Both the position numbers and the translations under genes were made by a program. The notes under the pieces are model-generated. The model was not told where the DNA came from. It ran no database searches and worked only from the letters and a program-made list of their open reading frames with translations. 64,000 nucleotides of DNA from Pseudomonas mandelii (GTDB lineage Bacteria; Pseudomonadota; Gammaproteobacteria; Pseudomonadales; Pseudomonadaceae): assembly GCF_900106065.1 (NCBI RefSeq), contig NZ_LT629796.1:6362501-6426500 (forward strand), read 5' to 3'. Shown here piece after piece: positions 48,046 through 57,598 of the stretch. Positions within the stretch are counted from its first letter, which is position 1. Each line of letters begins with the position of its first letter.

Positions 48046-49548
48046 TCACTTGGCTGTCGGCATGCTGAATTCAGGGCCCTTGGCGATGCTGTCGGGCCAG
48101 CGTTGCATCACGCTTTTGTAGCGGCTGTAGAAACGGATGCCTTCTTCGCCATAGGCGTGATGGTCGCCGAACAGCGAGCGCTTCCAGCCGCCAAACGAGT
48201 GCCAGGCCATGGGCACCGGAATCGGTACGTTGATGCCGACCATGCCGACCTTGATAGTGCGTGCAAACGCCCGGGCGATGCCGCCGTCGCTGGTGAAACA
48301 TGACACGCCGTTGCCGAATTCGTGGGCGTTGATCAACGCCACGGCACTGGCGAAATCCGGGGCGCGGACGATGCCCAGCACCGGGCCGAAGATCTCTTGC
48401 TGGTAAATGCTCATCTCGGTAGTGACGTGATCGAACAACGTCGCGCCGACGAAGAAGCCGTTCTCCGCCCCCGGCACCTTGAACCCACGACCATCGACAA
48501 TCAGCTGCGCGCCTTGCGCCACGCCCTGGTCGATAAAGCCTTCGACCTTGGCCTTGTGTTCGGCCGTCACCAACGGCCCCATGTCGCTGTCACCCTGCAT
48601 GCCGTTGCCGACCTTGAGTTGATCGATGCGCGGCAGCAGTTTGGCAATCAGTTGGTCTGCAACATCGCCCACCGCCACAGCAATCGAGATCGCCATGCAG
48701 CGCTCGCCGGCCGAGCCGTAAGCCGCGCCGATCAAGGCGTCTGCGGCCTGATCCAGATCCGCGTCGGGCATGACGATCATATGATTTTTCGCCCCGCCCA
48801 GCGCCTGCACCCGCTTGCCGCGCGTGGTGGCTTGCTGGTGGATGTACTCGGCAATCGGCGTCGAGCCGACAAAGGAAATCGCCTCGATGTCCGGGTGTTG
48901 CAGCAGCGCATCGACCGCTGTCTTGTCGCCCTGAACCACGTTGAACACGCCGTCCGGCAAACCGGCTTCGGTCAGCAAACGGGCCATCAGCAAACTGGCG
49001 GACGGGTCGCGTTCGGAGGGTTTGAGAATGAAGCAGTTACCGGTAACCAGCGCCAGCGGGATCATCCACAGTGGCACCATCACCGGGAAGTTGAACGGCG
49101 TGACACCGGCGCATACGCCCAGCGGCTGGCGCAGGTTCCAGTTGTCGATGCCGCCGCCGATGTTGTCACTGAATTCGGTTTTCAGCAGGCTCGGCGCGCC
49201 ACAGGCGTATTCGACGATCTCGATGCCACGGGTGACTTCGCCCTTGGCGTCGGAGAACACCTTGCCGTGTTCGCGGCTGATGATTTCGGCCAGTTCGTCG
49301 TGATGACGGTCGAGCAATTCCTTGAACTTGAACATCACCCGCGAACGGCGCAAGGACGATTGCTCGGACCAGGCCGGGAATGCTTTCAGGGCCGAGGCAA
49401 CGGCGGCGTCCACGGTCTTTGCGCTGGCCAGCCCGACACGCGCTTGCACCTCGCCAGTCGCCGGGTTGAAGACATTGCTGAACCGCTCGCTACCGCTGTC
49501 TTGCACGTGACCGTCGAGGTAATGGCCGATGACCGGGGCGTCGCTCAT
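48046..49548 (-). CDS. iolA: Methylmalonate-semialdehyde dehydrogenase IolA/MmsA
   Basis: A 500-residue CoA-acylating aldehyde dehydrogenase producing acetyl-CoA or propionyl-CoA from malonate or methylmalonate semialdehyde, the last step of inositol breakdown. The signature [20 protein letters not shown] includes the nucleophile Cys; [15 protein letters not shown] is the NAD loop. MmsA copies also serve valine catabolism, but the position here marks it as the inositol copy. GGAG upstream of the ATG; 44 bases after iolB. Confidence 0.94.
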   Translation of the reverse strand: MSDAPVIGHYLDGHVQDSGSERFSNVFNPATGEVQARVGLASAKTVDAAVASALKAFPAWSEQSSLRRSRVMFKFKELLDRHHDELAEIISREHGKVFSDAKGEVTRGIEIVEYACGAPSLLKTEFSDNIGGGIDNWNLRQPLGVCAGVTPFNFPVMVPLWMIPLALVTGNCFILKPSERDPSASLLMARLLTEAGLPDGVFNVVQGDKTAVDALLQHPDIEAISFVGSTPIAEYIHQQATTRGKRVQALGGAKNHMIVMPDADLDQAADALIGAAYGSAGERCMAISIAVAVGDVADQLIAKLLPRIDQLKVGNGMQGDSDMGPLVTAEHKAKVEGFIDQGVAQGAQLIVDGRGFKVPGAENGFFVGATLFDHVTTEMSIYQQEIFGPVLGIVRAPDFASAVALINAHEFGNGVSCFTSDGGIARAFARTIKVGMVGINVPIPVPMAWHSFGGWKRSLFGDHHAYGEEGIRFYSRYKSVMQRWPDSIAKGPEFSMPTAK

Positions 49549-49592
49549 TGTTCTTGTTCTCCGTTCGAATAGTGGAATTCAGGCTTTTTAGA

Positions 49593-50402
49593 TCAGAGAT
49601 CAAGCAGCCAACTGTGCTGCGGATCGTTGTGGAACTGCCAGACCCGTTTCGGGCCGGCCATCACGTTCAGGTAATACGACTCGTAGCCGTAGGGCACGCT
49701 GACCGGGTGATAGCCCTTGGGCACGACCACGAGGTCGCTGTTTTCCACGGCCATGGCTTGATCGATGCTGCGGTCGTCGGTGTAGACGCGCTGGAACACG
49801 AAACCCTGGGGCGGGTTGATCTGGTGGTAATAGGTTTCTTCGAGAAAGCTCTGGTGCGGCAAATCGTCGGTGTCGTGCTTGTGCGGCGGGTAGCTCGACG
49901 AGTGTCCCGACGGCGTGCGCACTTCCACCACCAGCAGCGAATGGGCGGGCTCGGTGTCCGGCAGAATGTCGCAGACGTAACGGGTGTTGGCGCCCTTGCC
50001 GCGCACGCTGCGCTTCATGGTGTCGGGTTTGATCAGCCGTGGACCGAGGCCCTTTTCGGCTGACCCCGGTGCGGCGCAGACGGCGATCTGCACATCGCTG
50101 AGCGCAACCACTTGCGCCTGACTGCCGGGCGGCAAGTACGCGGCGAAGGGTGATTTGTCTTCGAACACCGACTGGCGATCGCCGAGGTTGTCCCATTCGA
50201 AGGCGCCCTGCCCCGGCGCTTCGCCCTTGATGCTGACCCGGCCGCTGAGCAGCACCAGGCACAGCTCTTTATCACCCGCCGCCACCGGCAAGGTTTCGCC
50301 CAGGCTTAGGCGGTAGGCAGCGAAGCCGACGTATTCCAGCTCACCTTTGCCCAACTCGACCATGGTCCGGCCACGGGCATTGCTTTTGACCAGCAGGCTC
50401 AT
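49593..50402 (-). CDS. iolB: 5-deoxy-glucuronate isomerase IolB
   Basis: A 269-residue bicupin that converts 5-deoxy-glucuronate to 5-keto-2-deoxygluconate. Metal-binding motifs of the second cupin include SYPPHKHDTDDLP, EETYYHQINPPQGF and VVVPKGYHPVSVPYGYE, the last being the IolB hallmark. The start codon overlaps the iolE stop by four bases. Confidence 0.95.
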   Translation of the reverse strand: MSLLVKSNARGRTMVELGKGELEYVGFAAYRLSLGETLPVAAGDKELCLVLLSGRVSIKGEAPGQGAFEWDNLGDRQSVFEDKSPFAAYLPPGSQAQVVALSDVQIAVCAAPGSAEKGLGPRLIKPDTMKRSVRGKGANTRYVCDILPDTEPAHSLLVVEVRTPSGHSSSYPPHKHDTDDLPHQSFLEETYYHQINPPQGFVFQRVYTDDRSIDQAMAVENSDLVVVPKGYHPVSVPYGYESYYLNVMAGPKRVWQFHNDPQHSWLLDL

Positions 50403-51292
50403 AGCGCAACCCTCTCGTCGAGCAACGCTCGCAAGGTGTCGTAGCCTTTTTTCGCGTAGACGTAACTCGGCGCCACGGCCGGGTCTTGCTCAGCCTCGAC
50501 CACCAGCCAGCCGTGGTAATCGTTGGCCAGCAACACATCGAGCAGCGCGGCGAAGTCGATGTCGCCATCGCCGGGCACGGTGAAGGTGCCGTTGATGATG
50601 CAGTCCGGAAAGCTCCACAAGTTGTTGCGCGCCAGTTGCACCACCGGTTTGCGCACGTCCTTGAAATGCACGTGGCAGATGCGTTCGATGTGTTTGCGCA
50701 AGACGTGCAACGGCTCGCCGCCGCCCATGTAGCAATGGCCCGAATCGAACAGCAGACCGACTTCGCTGCCGGTCAACGCCATCAACTTGTCGATGTCGGC
50801 CGGGGATTCGACGTAAGCGCCCATGTGGTGGTGATAGGCCAGGCGCACGCCTTGAGACAGGGTGAAACGTGCCAGTTCGGTGAGCTTGTCGGCGTATTCC
50901 TGCCAGGCCTGTTCGGTGTGGAAACGCGGGCGTTCAACCAAGGGGATGCGCTGGCCCTGAATCGAGTCCGCCACTTCGCCGTAAACCAGCACCTTGGCGC
51001 CGTTCTTCGCCAGCAGCTCGACGTGGCTGCCGATGGCGTCGATTTCTTCGGCCACGGAACGGCGCGCCAGACGGCTGGAATACCAACCGGACACCAGCGC
51101 CAGCTCGTAAGGCCGCAGCACGTCACCGACGCCTTCGGCATTCTTGGGGAATTTTCCGTTGAGTTCAAAACCTTCGTAACCGATCTCCTTGCCTTCGCTC
51201 AACGCGGTGCTCAACGGCGTCTCGCCACCGAGGGACGGCAAGTCGTCGTTGCTCCAGGAGATCGGGTTGATGCCAATTCGGATAGCGGGCAT
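50399..51292 (-). CDS. iolE: Myo-inosose-2 dehydratase IolE
   Basis: A 297-residue TIM barrel of the xylose isomerase-like fold that dehydrates scyllo-inosose to the cyclohexanedione. The start IRIGINPISWSNDDLPSLGG is the IolE hallmark; HHHMGAYVESPADIDKLM and LLFDSGHCYMGGG provide metal ligands. AAAGGTG lies before the ATG at 51292. The frame runs further upstream into REP sequence and is not coding there. Confidence 0.95.
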   Translation of the reverse strand: MPAIRIGINPISWSNDDLPSLGGETPLSTALSEGKEIGYEGFELNGKFPKNAEGVGDVLRPYELALVSGWYSSRLARRSVAEEIDAIGSHVELLAKNGAKVLVYGEVADSIQGQRIPLVERPRFHTEQAWQEYADKLTELARFTLSQGVRLAYHHHMGAYVESPADIDKLMALTGSEVGLLFDSGHCYMGGGEPLHVLRKHIERICHVHFKDVRKPVVQLARNNLWSFPDCIINGTFTVPGDGDIDFAALLDVLLANDYHGWLVVEAEQDPAVAPSYVYAKKGYDTLRALLDERVAL

Positions 51293-51341
51293 GGCTGCAC
51301 CTTTTTGTTGTTTTCTAAATTTCCGTTGAGTCTGAGGCCGA

Positions 51342-51409
51342 CTTCGCGGGCAAGCCTCGCTCCTACAGATCAACGCGGCTTCCCGTAGGAGCGAGGCTTG
51401 CCCGCGAAG
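51342..51409. repeat. REP pair (BIME), family A
   Basis: Inverted family A units with a 20-base spacer in the iolC-iolE gap. Confidence 0.9.
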
Positions 51410-51429
51410 AACGATAACGCGGTGTCACG

Positions 51430-53367
51430 TCAGGCGCGGGCCGTGCGCCAGGCGTCGATGAGTTCGACGAAGGTGCCCTGCACCTGAGCAATCAGCGCCT
51501 CATCATCGATTTCACCGGCCAGCCACGCGCGGCTCGGTTCCTGGAAGATCGTCCTCCCGACCGCGAACCCGCGACAGGTCTGGCTCTGGCTCGCTTGCTG
51601 AAACCCTTCGGCCAGTGCCGCCGCCGGCGCATTCAGCCCCAGCAACACCACGCCCCGGCAATACGGATCTCGCTCCTGAATCAACTCATCAAGCTGCTTC
51701 CACTCCTCGGCACTCTGCGCTTCGATCTTCCACCACGCCGGGTAAATCCCCAGGTTGTAGAGGCGTTTCAGCGCGCGATACAGCACGTCCGGATGGGTCG
51801 ACGGATGATCCTTGGGCGGGATGATTTCCAGCAGCAGTTCATGACCGCTGACCTGGGACGCCTGATACAACCCCTTGATCTGCGCTTCCTGTTCCAGGCG
51901 CAACAACGGCTCATCATCAGGATGAAATTGCACCAGGCACTTGATGATCTGCTCTTGCGGCCAGGCAATCAGGTTGCTGCCGATCGAGCGCCCATGTTCG
52001 AAGGCCAACGGCCGCGAGCCCTGCACTTCCACCGGCCGCGCCACCCACCAGCCTCGACCGGTGGCGGCGTTCAGCGAGTCCTGGCCGAAACGCTGATCGG
52101 CCAGCAAGCCGACATCCGCCTCGATCCCTTGCTCGCGCAAATCCGTTTCGACCCGCTCCACGGCTTTGATAAAGAGTTGCTTGAGTTCGCAGATGGCGTT
52201 GAGGTCGCGACCGCCCTTGTGCGCCAGCTCCACCAGTTGCCCACGGTGATCAAAGGCAAAAATGAACAGCTGCTTCCACTGTTTGCGCGGCACGCTGACC
52301 TGATGCAGACGCTGCAGCACTTCGTCCTGATCCGGCCGGGTGATCGGCACCGGGCTGTTGAACAGGTAATCGAGTTCGGCACGGGTCGGCATCGCCGGGG
52401 CGCAGGCATGGCGCGACACCACCAGACCGCCGCAAGCATTGGCCAACTGGCAGCAGCGTTCGTCGCTGGCATCCTCCAGCCAACCGCTGAGGAAACCCGA
52501 CATGAATGCATCGCCGGCCCCCAACACGTTGAGCACTTCCACCCGAACGCCGGGGTAAATCGCCCCGTCTTCAAGCCGCACCGGAATCACCCCGTGAATC
52601 ACCGTGCAACCCTGCGGCCCGAGCTTGACCACCAGCGTCGCGTCGCTCAAACGCCGAACATTGCGCAACGCCGTGAGCAAATCCTCGGAACCGCCCGCAA
52701 TCAAAAACTCTTCTTCAGTGCCGACAATCAGGTCAAAACGCGGCAGGATTTTCTGCACATGCTGGCTGACGTTCTGATCGGCAACAAACCGGGTTTCCCC
52801 GTCTGCCTTACCCGCCAGCCCCCACAGCACCGGGCGATAATCGATATCGAGCACCCGTTTGACGTTGTGCTTCTCGGCGTAATCCAGCGCCTGGATGCTC
52901 GCCTTATAGACGCCGTCGGTGGAGAAATGGGTGCCGGTGATCAGCAGGGCTTTGCTGGAGGCAATAAAGGCTTCGCTGATGTCCTCGGCCCGCAGCGCCA
53001 TGTCGGCGCAGTTTTCGCGGTAGAAGACTAAAGGAAAGGTTTCGCGGTCCTTGAGACCGAGCAGGACCATGGCGGTCAGGCGTTCCGGATCGACCTTGAC
53101 GCCGCTGACGTCACAGCCTTCACGCGCCAGGGATTCCAGGAGGAACCGCCCCATGTGGTCGTCCCCTACCCGGCTCAACATCGCCGATTTCAGGCCCAGT
53201 CGAGCGGTGCCGAACGCGATGTTGGCGGACGATCCCCCAAGGTATTTGGCGAAGCTTGAAACATCTTCCAGCCGCGCCCCGACTTGCTGCGCATAGAGGT
53301 CGACGCCAAGGCGCCCCAGGCAAATCAGATCCAATTGACGCCCACTGGCAAAACGAGTCTGGCCCAT
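51430..53367 (-). CDS. iolC: Bifunctional 5-dehydro-2-deoxygluconokinase / DUF2090 aldolase (IolC-IolJ fusion)
   Basis: A 645-residue fusion. Residues 1-320 are a PfkB-family kinase: LDLICLGRLGVDLYAQQVG at the start and VLGAGDAFMSGFLSGWL with the catalytic Asp, phosphorylating 5-keto-2-deoxygluconate. Residues 340-640 are a DUF2090 domain (FIFAFDHRGQLVELA, LADQRFGQDSLNAATG, LLEIIPPKDHPST), believed to be the aldolase splitting the phosphate into DHAP and malonate semialdehyde. AGGAG before the ATG at 53367. It is the first gene of the iol unit, behind an IolR operator. Confidence 0.93.
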   Translation of the reverse strand: MGQTRFASGRQLDLICLGRLGVDLYAQQVGARLEDVSSFAKYLGGSSANIAFGTARLGLKSAMLSRVGDDHMGRFLLESLAREGCDVSGVKVDPERLTAMVLLGLKDRETFPLVFYRENCADMALRAEDISEAFIASSKALLITGTHFSTDGVYKASIQALDYAEKHNVKRVLDIDYRPVLWGLAGKADGETRFVADQNVSQHVQKILPRFDLIVGTEEEFLIAGGSEDLLTALRNVRRLSDATLVVKLGPQGCTVIHGVIPVRLEDGAIYPGVRVEVLNVLGAGDAFMSGFLSGWLEDASDERCCQLANACGGLVVSRHACAPAMPTRAELDYLFNSPVPITRPDQDEVLQRLHQVSVPRKQWKQLFIFAFDHRGQLVELAHKGGRDLNAICELKQLFIKAVERVETDLREQGIEADVGLLADQRFGQDSLNAATGRGWWVARPVEVQGSRPLAFEHGRSIGSNLIAWPQEQIIKCLVQFHPDDEPLLRLEQEAQIKGLYQASQVSGHELLLEIIPPKDHPSTHPDVLYRALKRLYNLGIYPAWWKIEAQSAEEWKQLDELIQERDPYCRGVVLLGLNAPAAALAEGFQQASQSQTCRGFAVGRTIFQEPSRAWLAGEIDDEALIAQVQGTFVELIDAWRTARA

Positions 53368-53678
53368 GCTGGCTCCTGTTATTTTTATCAGCCTGCGTTC
53401 GGGGCGATGGAGGCGCCGAACGCTCTTGGTGGGATGCAGACTAAAACGACCGGGACCGAACAATCAATAATTATTCCAAATAATTTTTACGTGGAATATT
53501 TTTTCCAATAAACTTTTACAAAAGCATTCCAGACACAGTGCATCGTTTCAGCAAACCGCACGCCGGCCGCAAGCTCAAGATTTTATTCCGGCCTACCCTG
53601 TAGACTGCGCACAGCCAACCTATTGTCAGGGGCCGACACACCAGTCAGCCCTATAAGAACAAGCCAGAAGGATTCCCT
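53368..53678. other. iolC-iolR divergent promoter region
   Basis: About 310 bases. It holds the operator at 53464-53506 and an A+T-rich tract to about 53530. The rest, up to the iolR start, has no gene. Promoters of both directions must lie here. Confidence 0.6.
53464..53506 (-). promoter_or_regulatory. Predicted IolR operator between iolC and iolR
   Basis: TCAA-N6-TTCC, 15 bases, then a perfect GGAA-N6-TTCC. A base-by-base copy of the layout at 16184-16226. It lies about 100 bases upstream of iolC and 170 upstream of iolR, suited to repression of iolC and autoregulation. Confidence 0.65.
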
Positions 53679-54599
53679 ATGTCCCGCACCGATCAGCCGG
53701 CTACGACCGAGAGCACGCCCGACAGCGATCTCGCCAGCCCCCCGATCAATGCCGAGCGTCTGTTGCAGCTGATCACCAACGAATACGAAAGCCTGCCGCG
53801 CCAGCTCAAACGCATCGCCAGCTACATGAGCCAGCAAAGCGACCGGATCATGGTCGACCGCATCAGCGACATCGCCCGCGAGTGCGAAGTGCACCCGTCG
53901 GCCATCGTGCGGTTCTCCCAGCGCTTCGGGTTCAGCGGTTTCAGCGAAATGCAGGCCCTGTTCCGCGAGGCGTACACGCACAAGACCACGCCGGTGCAGA
54001 ACTACCAGCAGCGCATTCGCAGCATGATCGCCAACAAATCGCAGAAAGCCAGCGGCGGCGACCTCGCACGCGAGTGCATCGACGCGACCCTGTCGGGCAT
54101 CGAACGGCTGGGGCTGGAACTCGATGACCAGGCCTTCGACAAAGCCGTGGACCTGGTGGTCAACGCCGACAACATCTACGTGGTCGGCGTGCGCCGCTCG
54201 TTCGCGGTGGCCGATTACCTGGTTTACAACCTGCAACACACCAACAAGCGCATCCACCTGGTCTCCGGCCTTGGCGGCAGCTACCGCGAGCAGATGCGCA
54301 GCGTGCGCGCCAATGACCTGGTCATCGCCATCAGCTTCACGCCCTACGGCAAGGAAACCCAGCACTGCCTGCGCATCGCCCAGCACAACCAGGCGAAAAC
54401 CCTGATCATCACCGACAGCAACCTCTCGCCCCTGGCCAAACGCGCCAACACCGTGCTGCTGGTCAACGAAGGCAGCTCGTTCGCCTTCCGCTCGTTGAGC
54501 GCGACGTTGTGCCTGTGCCAGGCGCTGTTCATCGCCGTGGCCTATCGACTGGAATTGAAGGTCGACGAGATACACGAGCAAGTCGGTTTCGAAGATTAA
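53679..54599 (+). CDS. iolR: RpiR-family regulator IolR
   Basis: A 306-residue repressor: HTH_6 domain (about 25-100) with RISDIARECEVHPSAIVRFS and RFGFSGFSEMQALF, then a SIS sugar-phosphate binding domain (about 145-270) with NIYVVGVRRSFAVADYLVY and DLVIAISFTPYGKETQ. RpiR-type IolR proteins bind an inositol pathway intermediate, usually a phosphorylated one, and release GGAA-N6-TTCC sites (family knowledge from Sinorhizobium). AAGGA precedes the ATG. Divergent from iolC. Confidence 0.92.
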   Translation: MSRTDQPATTESTPDSDLASPPINAERLLQLITNEYESLPRQLKRIASYMSQQSDRIMVDRISDIARECEVHPSAIVRFSQRFGFSGFSEMQALFREAYTHKTTPVQNYQQRIRSMIANKSQKASGGDLARECIDATLSGIERLGLELDDQAFDKAVDLVVNADNIYVVGVRRSFAVADYLVYNLQHTNKRIHLVSGLGGSYREQMRSVRANDLVIAISFTPYGKETQHCLRIAQHNQAKTLIITDSNLSPLAKRANTVLLVNEGSSFAFRSLSATLCLCQALFIAVAYRLELKVDEIHEQVGFED

Positions 54600-54674
54600 C
54601 CAAGGCCGTTTGCAGGTCGCCGAACCTCAGCTAAGGTAGTCCATCCCGACATGGACACCTGAAGGAGCGGCTCA

Positions 54675-55286
54675 ATGAAACTGATCGGCATGCTGGATTC
54701 GCCCTACGTGCGGCGCGTGGCCATTTCTGCCAGACACCTGGGCATCGACCTGGAGCACGAGTCGGTTTCGGTGTTCCGCCACTTCGAGCACTTCCAGCAG
54801 ATCAACCCCGTGGTCAAGGCGCCGACCCTGGTGCTGGACGACGGCGAAGTGTTGATCGACTCGACCCTGATCATTGACTACCTCGAAGCCCTCGCCGGCC
54901 CTGGCAAAAGCCTGATGCCCGGCGACCTCACGCAACGACTGCGCGCATGGCGCCTGATCGGGCTCGGGTTGGCGGCGTGCGAAAAGTCCGTGCAGCTTTA
55001 CTACGAACGCAACCTGCGCCCCGCCGAAATTCAATACCAGCCTTGGGTCGAGCGCGTCGAAGGGCAACTCGCCGCAGCCTATTCAGCGCTTGAACGCGAG
55101 CTGGAAAAACAGCCACTGGCAAACGGCGCCTTGATCGAACAAGACGGCATCACCCTCGCCGTCGCCTGGAGCTTCACCAACCTGGTGACACCGGACCAAG
55201 TCGACGCCTCACGCTTCCCGCGCATCGCCGAATTCACCGCGCAGGCGGAAAAGCTTGAGGCCTTCATCAGTACCCCGATAACCTGA
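54675..55286 (+). CDS. Glutathione S-transferase family protein
   Basis: A 203-residue GST-like protein. The thioredoxin-fold N terminus reads LIGMLDSPYVRRVAISARHLG with a Ser before the first helix, VKAPTLVLDDGEVLIDSTLIIDYLE is the glutathione-binding segment, and the all-helical C-terminal domain ends AEKLEAFISTPIT. AAGGAG precedes the ATG. Its last 57 bases and the following 58 are repeated at 58786-58900. Substrate unknown. Confidence 0.87.
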   Translation: MKLIGMLDSPYVRRVAISARHLGIDLEHESVSVFRHFEHFQQINPVVKAPTLVLDDGEVLIDSTLIIDYLEALAGPGKSLMPGDLTQRLRAWRLIGLGLAACEKSVQLYYERNLRPAEIQYQPWVERVEGQLAAAYSALERELEKQPLANGALIEQDGITLAVAWSFTNLVTPDQVDASRFPRIAEFTAQAEKLEAFISTPIT

Positions 55287-55344
55287 CCGGCCCCCTCGAA
55301 CGGACCCGAGCATGACCGTCGCCGAACAATCTGCCCCGGCGCTG
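55230..55344 (+). repeat. 115-base direct repeat, left copy
   Basis: Covers the last 57 bases of the GST gene and the first codons of a truncated alkC copy (ATG at 55312, M-T-V-A-E-Q-S-A-P-A). About 90 percent identical by eye to 58786-58900. Confidence 0.9.
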
Positions 55345-55357
55345 CACGACGGGTCCG

Positions 55358-56449
55358 CTAGGCACTTTCTGCGACTGGCGACGAGTACGCGGGATAATCG
55401 ATGTAGCCATGCGCTCCCCCGCCGTAGTAAGCCTCCCTTCCCGCTTCGGCCAGTGGCCAGCCATGGCGCAAGCGATTGACCAGATCGGGGTTGGCTATAA
55501 ACGGCCGGCCAAACACCACCAGGTCGCTTAATCCTTCTTCGATGGCCTGCTGTGCGGTTTCAAGGGTGAACCCGCCCGACACCATCAAGGTGCCGTCGTA
55601 AGCGGCGCGGAAGTCTTTTTGAAAGTACGGCGTGCCAAGATGGCTCGCATGCAAGTAGGCAATCTGGCGTTGCGACAATGCTCCGGCCAGAGCGAGCCAA
55701 GTGGCCTCTTCGCCATCGAACGGGTGCAGGTCCGCCAAGTGGGCAAAAGGCGACACGCGCACACCCACCTTCGCACTGCCGATCTGCGCACTCACCGCAT
55801 CGACCGTCTCAAGCAGCAATCGCAGGCGATTCGCAATCGGCGCACCACCGAAACGGTCTTCACGTGTGTTGAAGCCGCCGTTGATGAACTGTTCAAACAG
55901 ATAGCCGTTGCCGGCGTGAATTTCGACGCCGTCAAAACCTGCCGACATGGCATTGGCCGAGGCCAGGCGAAAGTCTGCAATGACCTGCCGAATCCCCTCG
56001 GCATCCAACGCCACGGGCGCACTCACCGCAACTTGCGCAGGCTTGCCGTCGCTGTCGTAAGCATGCACCAACGTTTGACTGGCGGGCATGGCCACAGGCG
56101 CGACAGGCAAGCGTCCGTCCAACAGCGAAGAGTGCGAGACGCGCCCCACATGCCAGAGCTGAAGGAACATGCGTCCCCCGGCTTGATGAACCGCATCAGT
56201 CACGCGCTTCCAGCCTTCAATTTGCGCTGCGCTGTGGATCCCCGGGGTATACAGGTAGCCACGTCCCTGCGGAGAAACCTGCGCGCTTTCACTGATGATA
56301 AGGCCGGCTCCGGCGCGCTGGGCGTAGTAGGTCGCCATGTCTTCAGACGGCACGGTGCCCTCGACGCGAGCGCGGGTCATCGGCGCCATGACGAGGCGAT
56401 TGGGCAGCACCTGATCCGCGAGGTCATAAGAGTCGAAAAGTGATGACAT
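55358..56449 (-). CDS. Old Yellow Enzyme-family alkene reductase (NemA-like)
   Basis: A 363-residue FMN ene-reductase that reduces activated C=C bonds or nitro groups with NAD(P)H. FMN contacts appear in LPNRLVMAPMTRARV; FLQLWHVGRVSH provides a Trp/His region, DGVEIHAGNGYLFEQFI the catalytic loop, and DLVVFGRPFIANPDL the phosphate site. GGAGG precedes the ATG. It follows the luciferase-like gene by 21 bases; with the LysR gene upstream it forms the inserted redox cassette. Confidence 0.93.
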   Translation of the reverse strand: MSSLFDSYDLADQVLPNRLVMAPMTRARVEGTVPSEDMATYYAQRAGAGLIISESAQVSPQGRGYLYTPGIHSAAQIEGWKRVTDAVHQAGGRMFLQLWHVGRVSHSSLLDGRLPVAPVAMPASQTLVHAYDSDGKPAQVAVSAPVALDAEGIRQVIADFRLASANAMSAGFDGVEIHAGNGYLFEQFINGGFNTREDRFGGAPIANRLRLLLETVDAVSAQIGSAKVGVRVSPFAHLADLHPFDGEEATWLALAGALSQRQIAYLHASHLGTPYFQKDFRAAYDGTLMVSGGFTLETAQQAIEEGLSDLVVFGRPFIANPDLVNRLRHGWPLAEAGREAYYGGGAHGYIDYPAYSSPVAESA

Positions 56450-56470
56450 GAGTGATTCCTCCGCGTGATC

Positions 56471-57526
56471 TCAGGCATGTGACGGGAAGTACGGCAGAAC
56501 GTACTCGCCGAGTTCGTCGAGGATTTCGCCATAGGGTTGACGGCTGACCTTGGGGTTGAGCGCGATATGCGAAACACCGGCAGATTGCGCGTGCTCCAGG
56601 TAATTGCGCAGGCCGTTGCGCCCTGCCCGGAAGCCACCCTGGATGCGCTGGAATGGCTGATCCGGGTTGTCGCTGAGGTCGAAATAGCCGCCCAGGCCCA
56701 ATGGTTTGAAAGCGTTGCGGTTCTCCGCCTCCTGCACGGCGGCGTGCCAGCTCTCGCCCAACGCTGCCAACCGCTCCGGGCTTTGGACGCCAGCAAGATA
56801 GCCATCAAGGTGCTGAGCCAACCATTCAACGCTCTGTTGCGCCTGGCCGACAGCAATTGACGGGACGCGGCCATACGGCGCTTTCGGCACCAGGTCCAGG
56901 TTTCCGTGTGAGCCACCGAATCGCTCGGAGCGGAAACGCGGAAAGCTCTGCTCGATCAGGGTTCGAAACACCGAAAAGGCATCACGGTAACGATCGCCAC
57001 GGGATTCATAATCGATGCCCAGCATCGGGTAATCACTGTATCGATCACCCGAGGACAGCCCCAACACCAGTCGACCTTCACTGAGTTGATCGAGGGATGT
57101 CGCTTGCTTGGCCAGATACATCGGATCACGGGTCGGCAGCACAATACCCGTGGTGCCCAGGACAATGCTGCGGGTGGCGGCGGCCAGGTAACCGATGTAG
57201 ACCAGCGGCTCAAAGATCTGCGCCACATCACCATAATCCGGGTCGTAGAAAGGTATGTCGCGCATCCATAAGGCACCAAAGCCAAGCGCTTCGGCGCGTT
57301 GCGCCATCTCCACGTGATCACGCATGGTCGGCGCCGGTCTGCCCGGGTGGGTTTCGAGGGGCAAAATCAGGCCAATCGTGAGCGCCTGCGGTTTAAACAA
57401 GCGTTGAAACCCCGGATGGCGCTCAAGCGAAGGATGGGCGGTCGGTAAAGTCGCAGGTTGAGCTGGCGGCGAGAAGTGTGTGGCAGTAGTCATGATGGCA
57501 GTCCCGTGAGTGACGATGACTGACAT
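56471..57526 (-). CDS. LLM-class flavin oxidoreductase
   Basis: A 351-residue luciferase-like monooxygenase (TIGR03571-like, as I recall that family). Motifs: LTIGLILPLETHPG, AEALGFGALWMRDIPFYDP, LGTTGIVLPTRDPMYLAKQA and RLVLGLSSGDRYSDYPMLG. It uses reduced flavin and O2, perhaps on a sulfonate or aromatic substrate. Two starts are possible: ATG at 57526 with GAGG upstream, or ATG at 57493. It is co-directional with the OYE gene, so a joint flavin-dependent pathway is likely. Confidence 0.87.
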   Translation of the reverse strand: MSVIVTHGTAIMTTATHFSPPAQPATLPTAHPSLERHPGFQRLFKPQALTIGLILPLETHPGRPAPTMRDHVEMAQRAEALGFGALWMRDIPFYDPDYGDVAQIFEPLVYIGYLAAATRSIVLGTTGIVLPTRDPMYLAKQATSLDQLSEGRLVLGLSSGDRYSDYPMLGIDYESRGDRYRDAFSVFRTLIEQSFPRFRSERFGGSHGNLDLVPKAPYGRVPSIAVGQAQQSVEWLAQHLDGYLAGVQSPERLAALGESWHAAVQEAENRNAFKPLGLGGYFDLSDNPDQPFQRIQGGFRAGRNGLRNYLEHAQSAGVSHIALNPKVSRQPYGEILDELGEYVLPYFPSHA

Positions 57527-57598
57527 ATTTATTGATTCCTCAGGTTGGATAAACAGCAGTTCGCGCCCCTTACACGGTCCGCTGAGTCCCCAATATCG

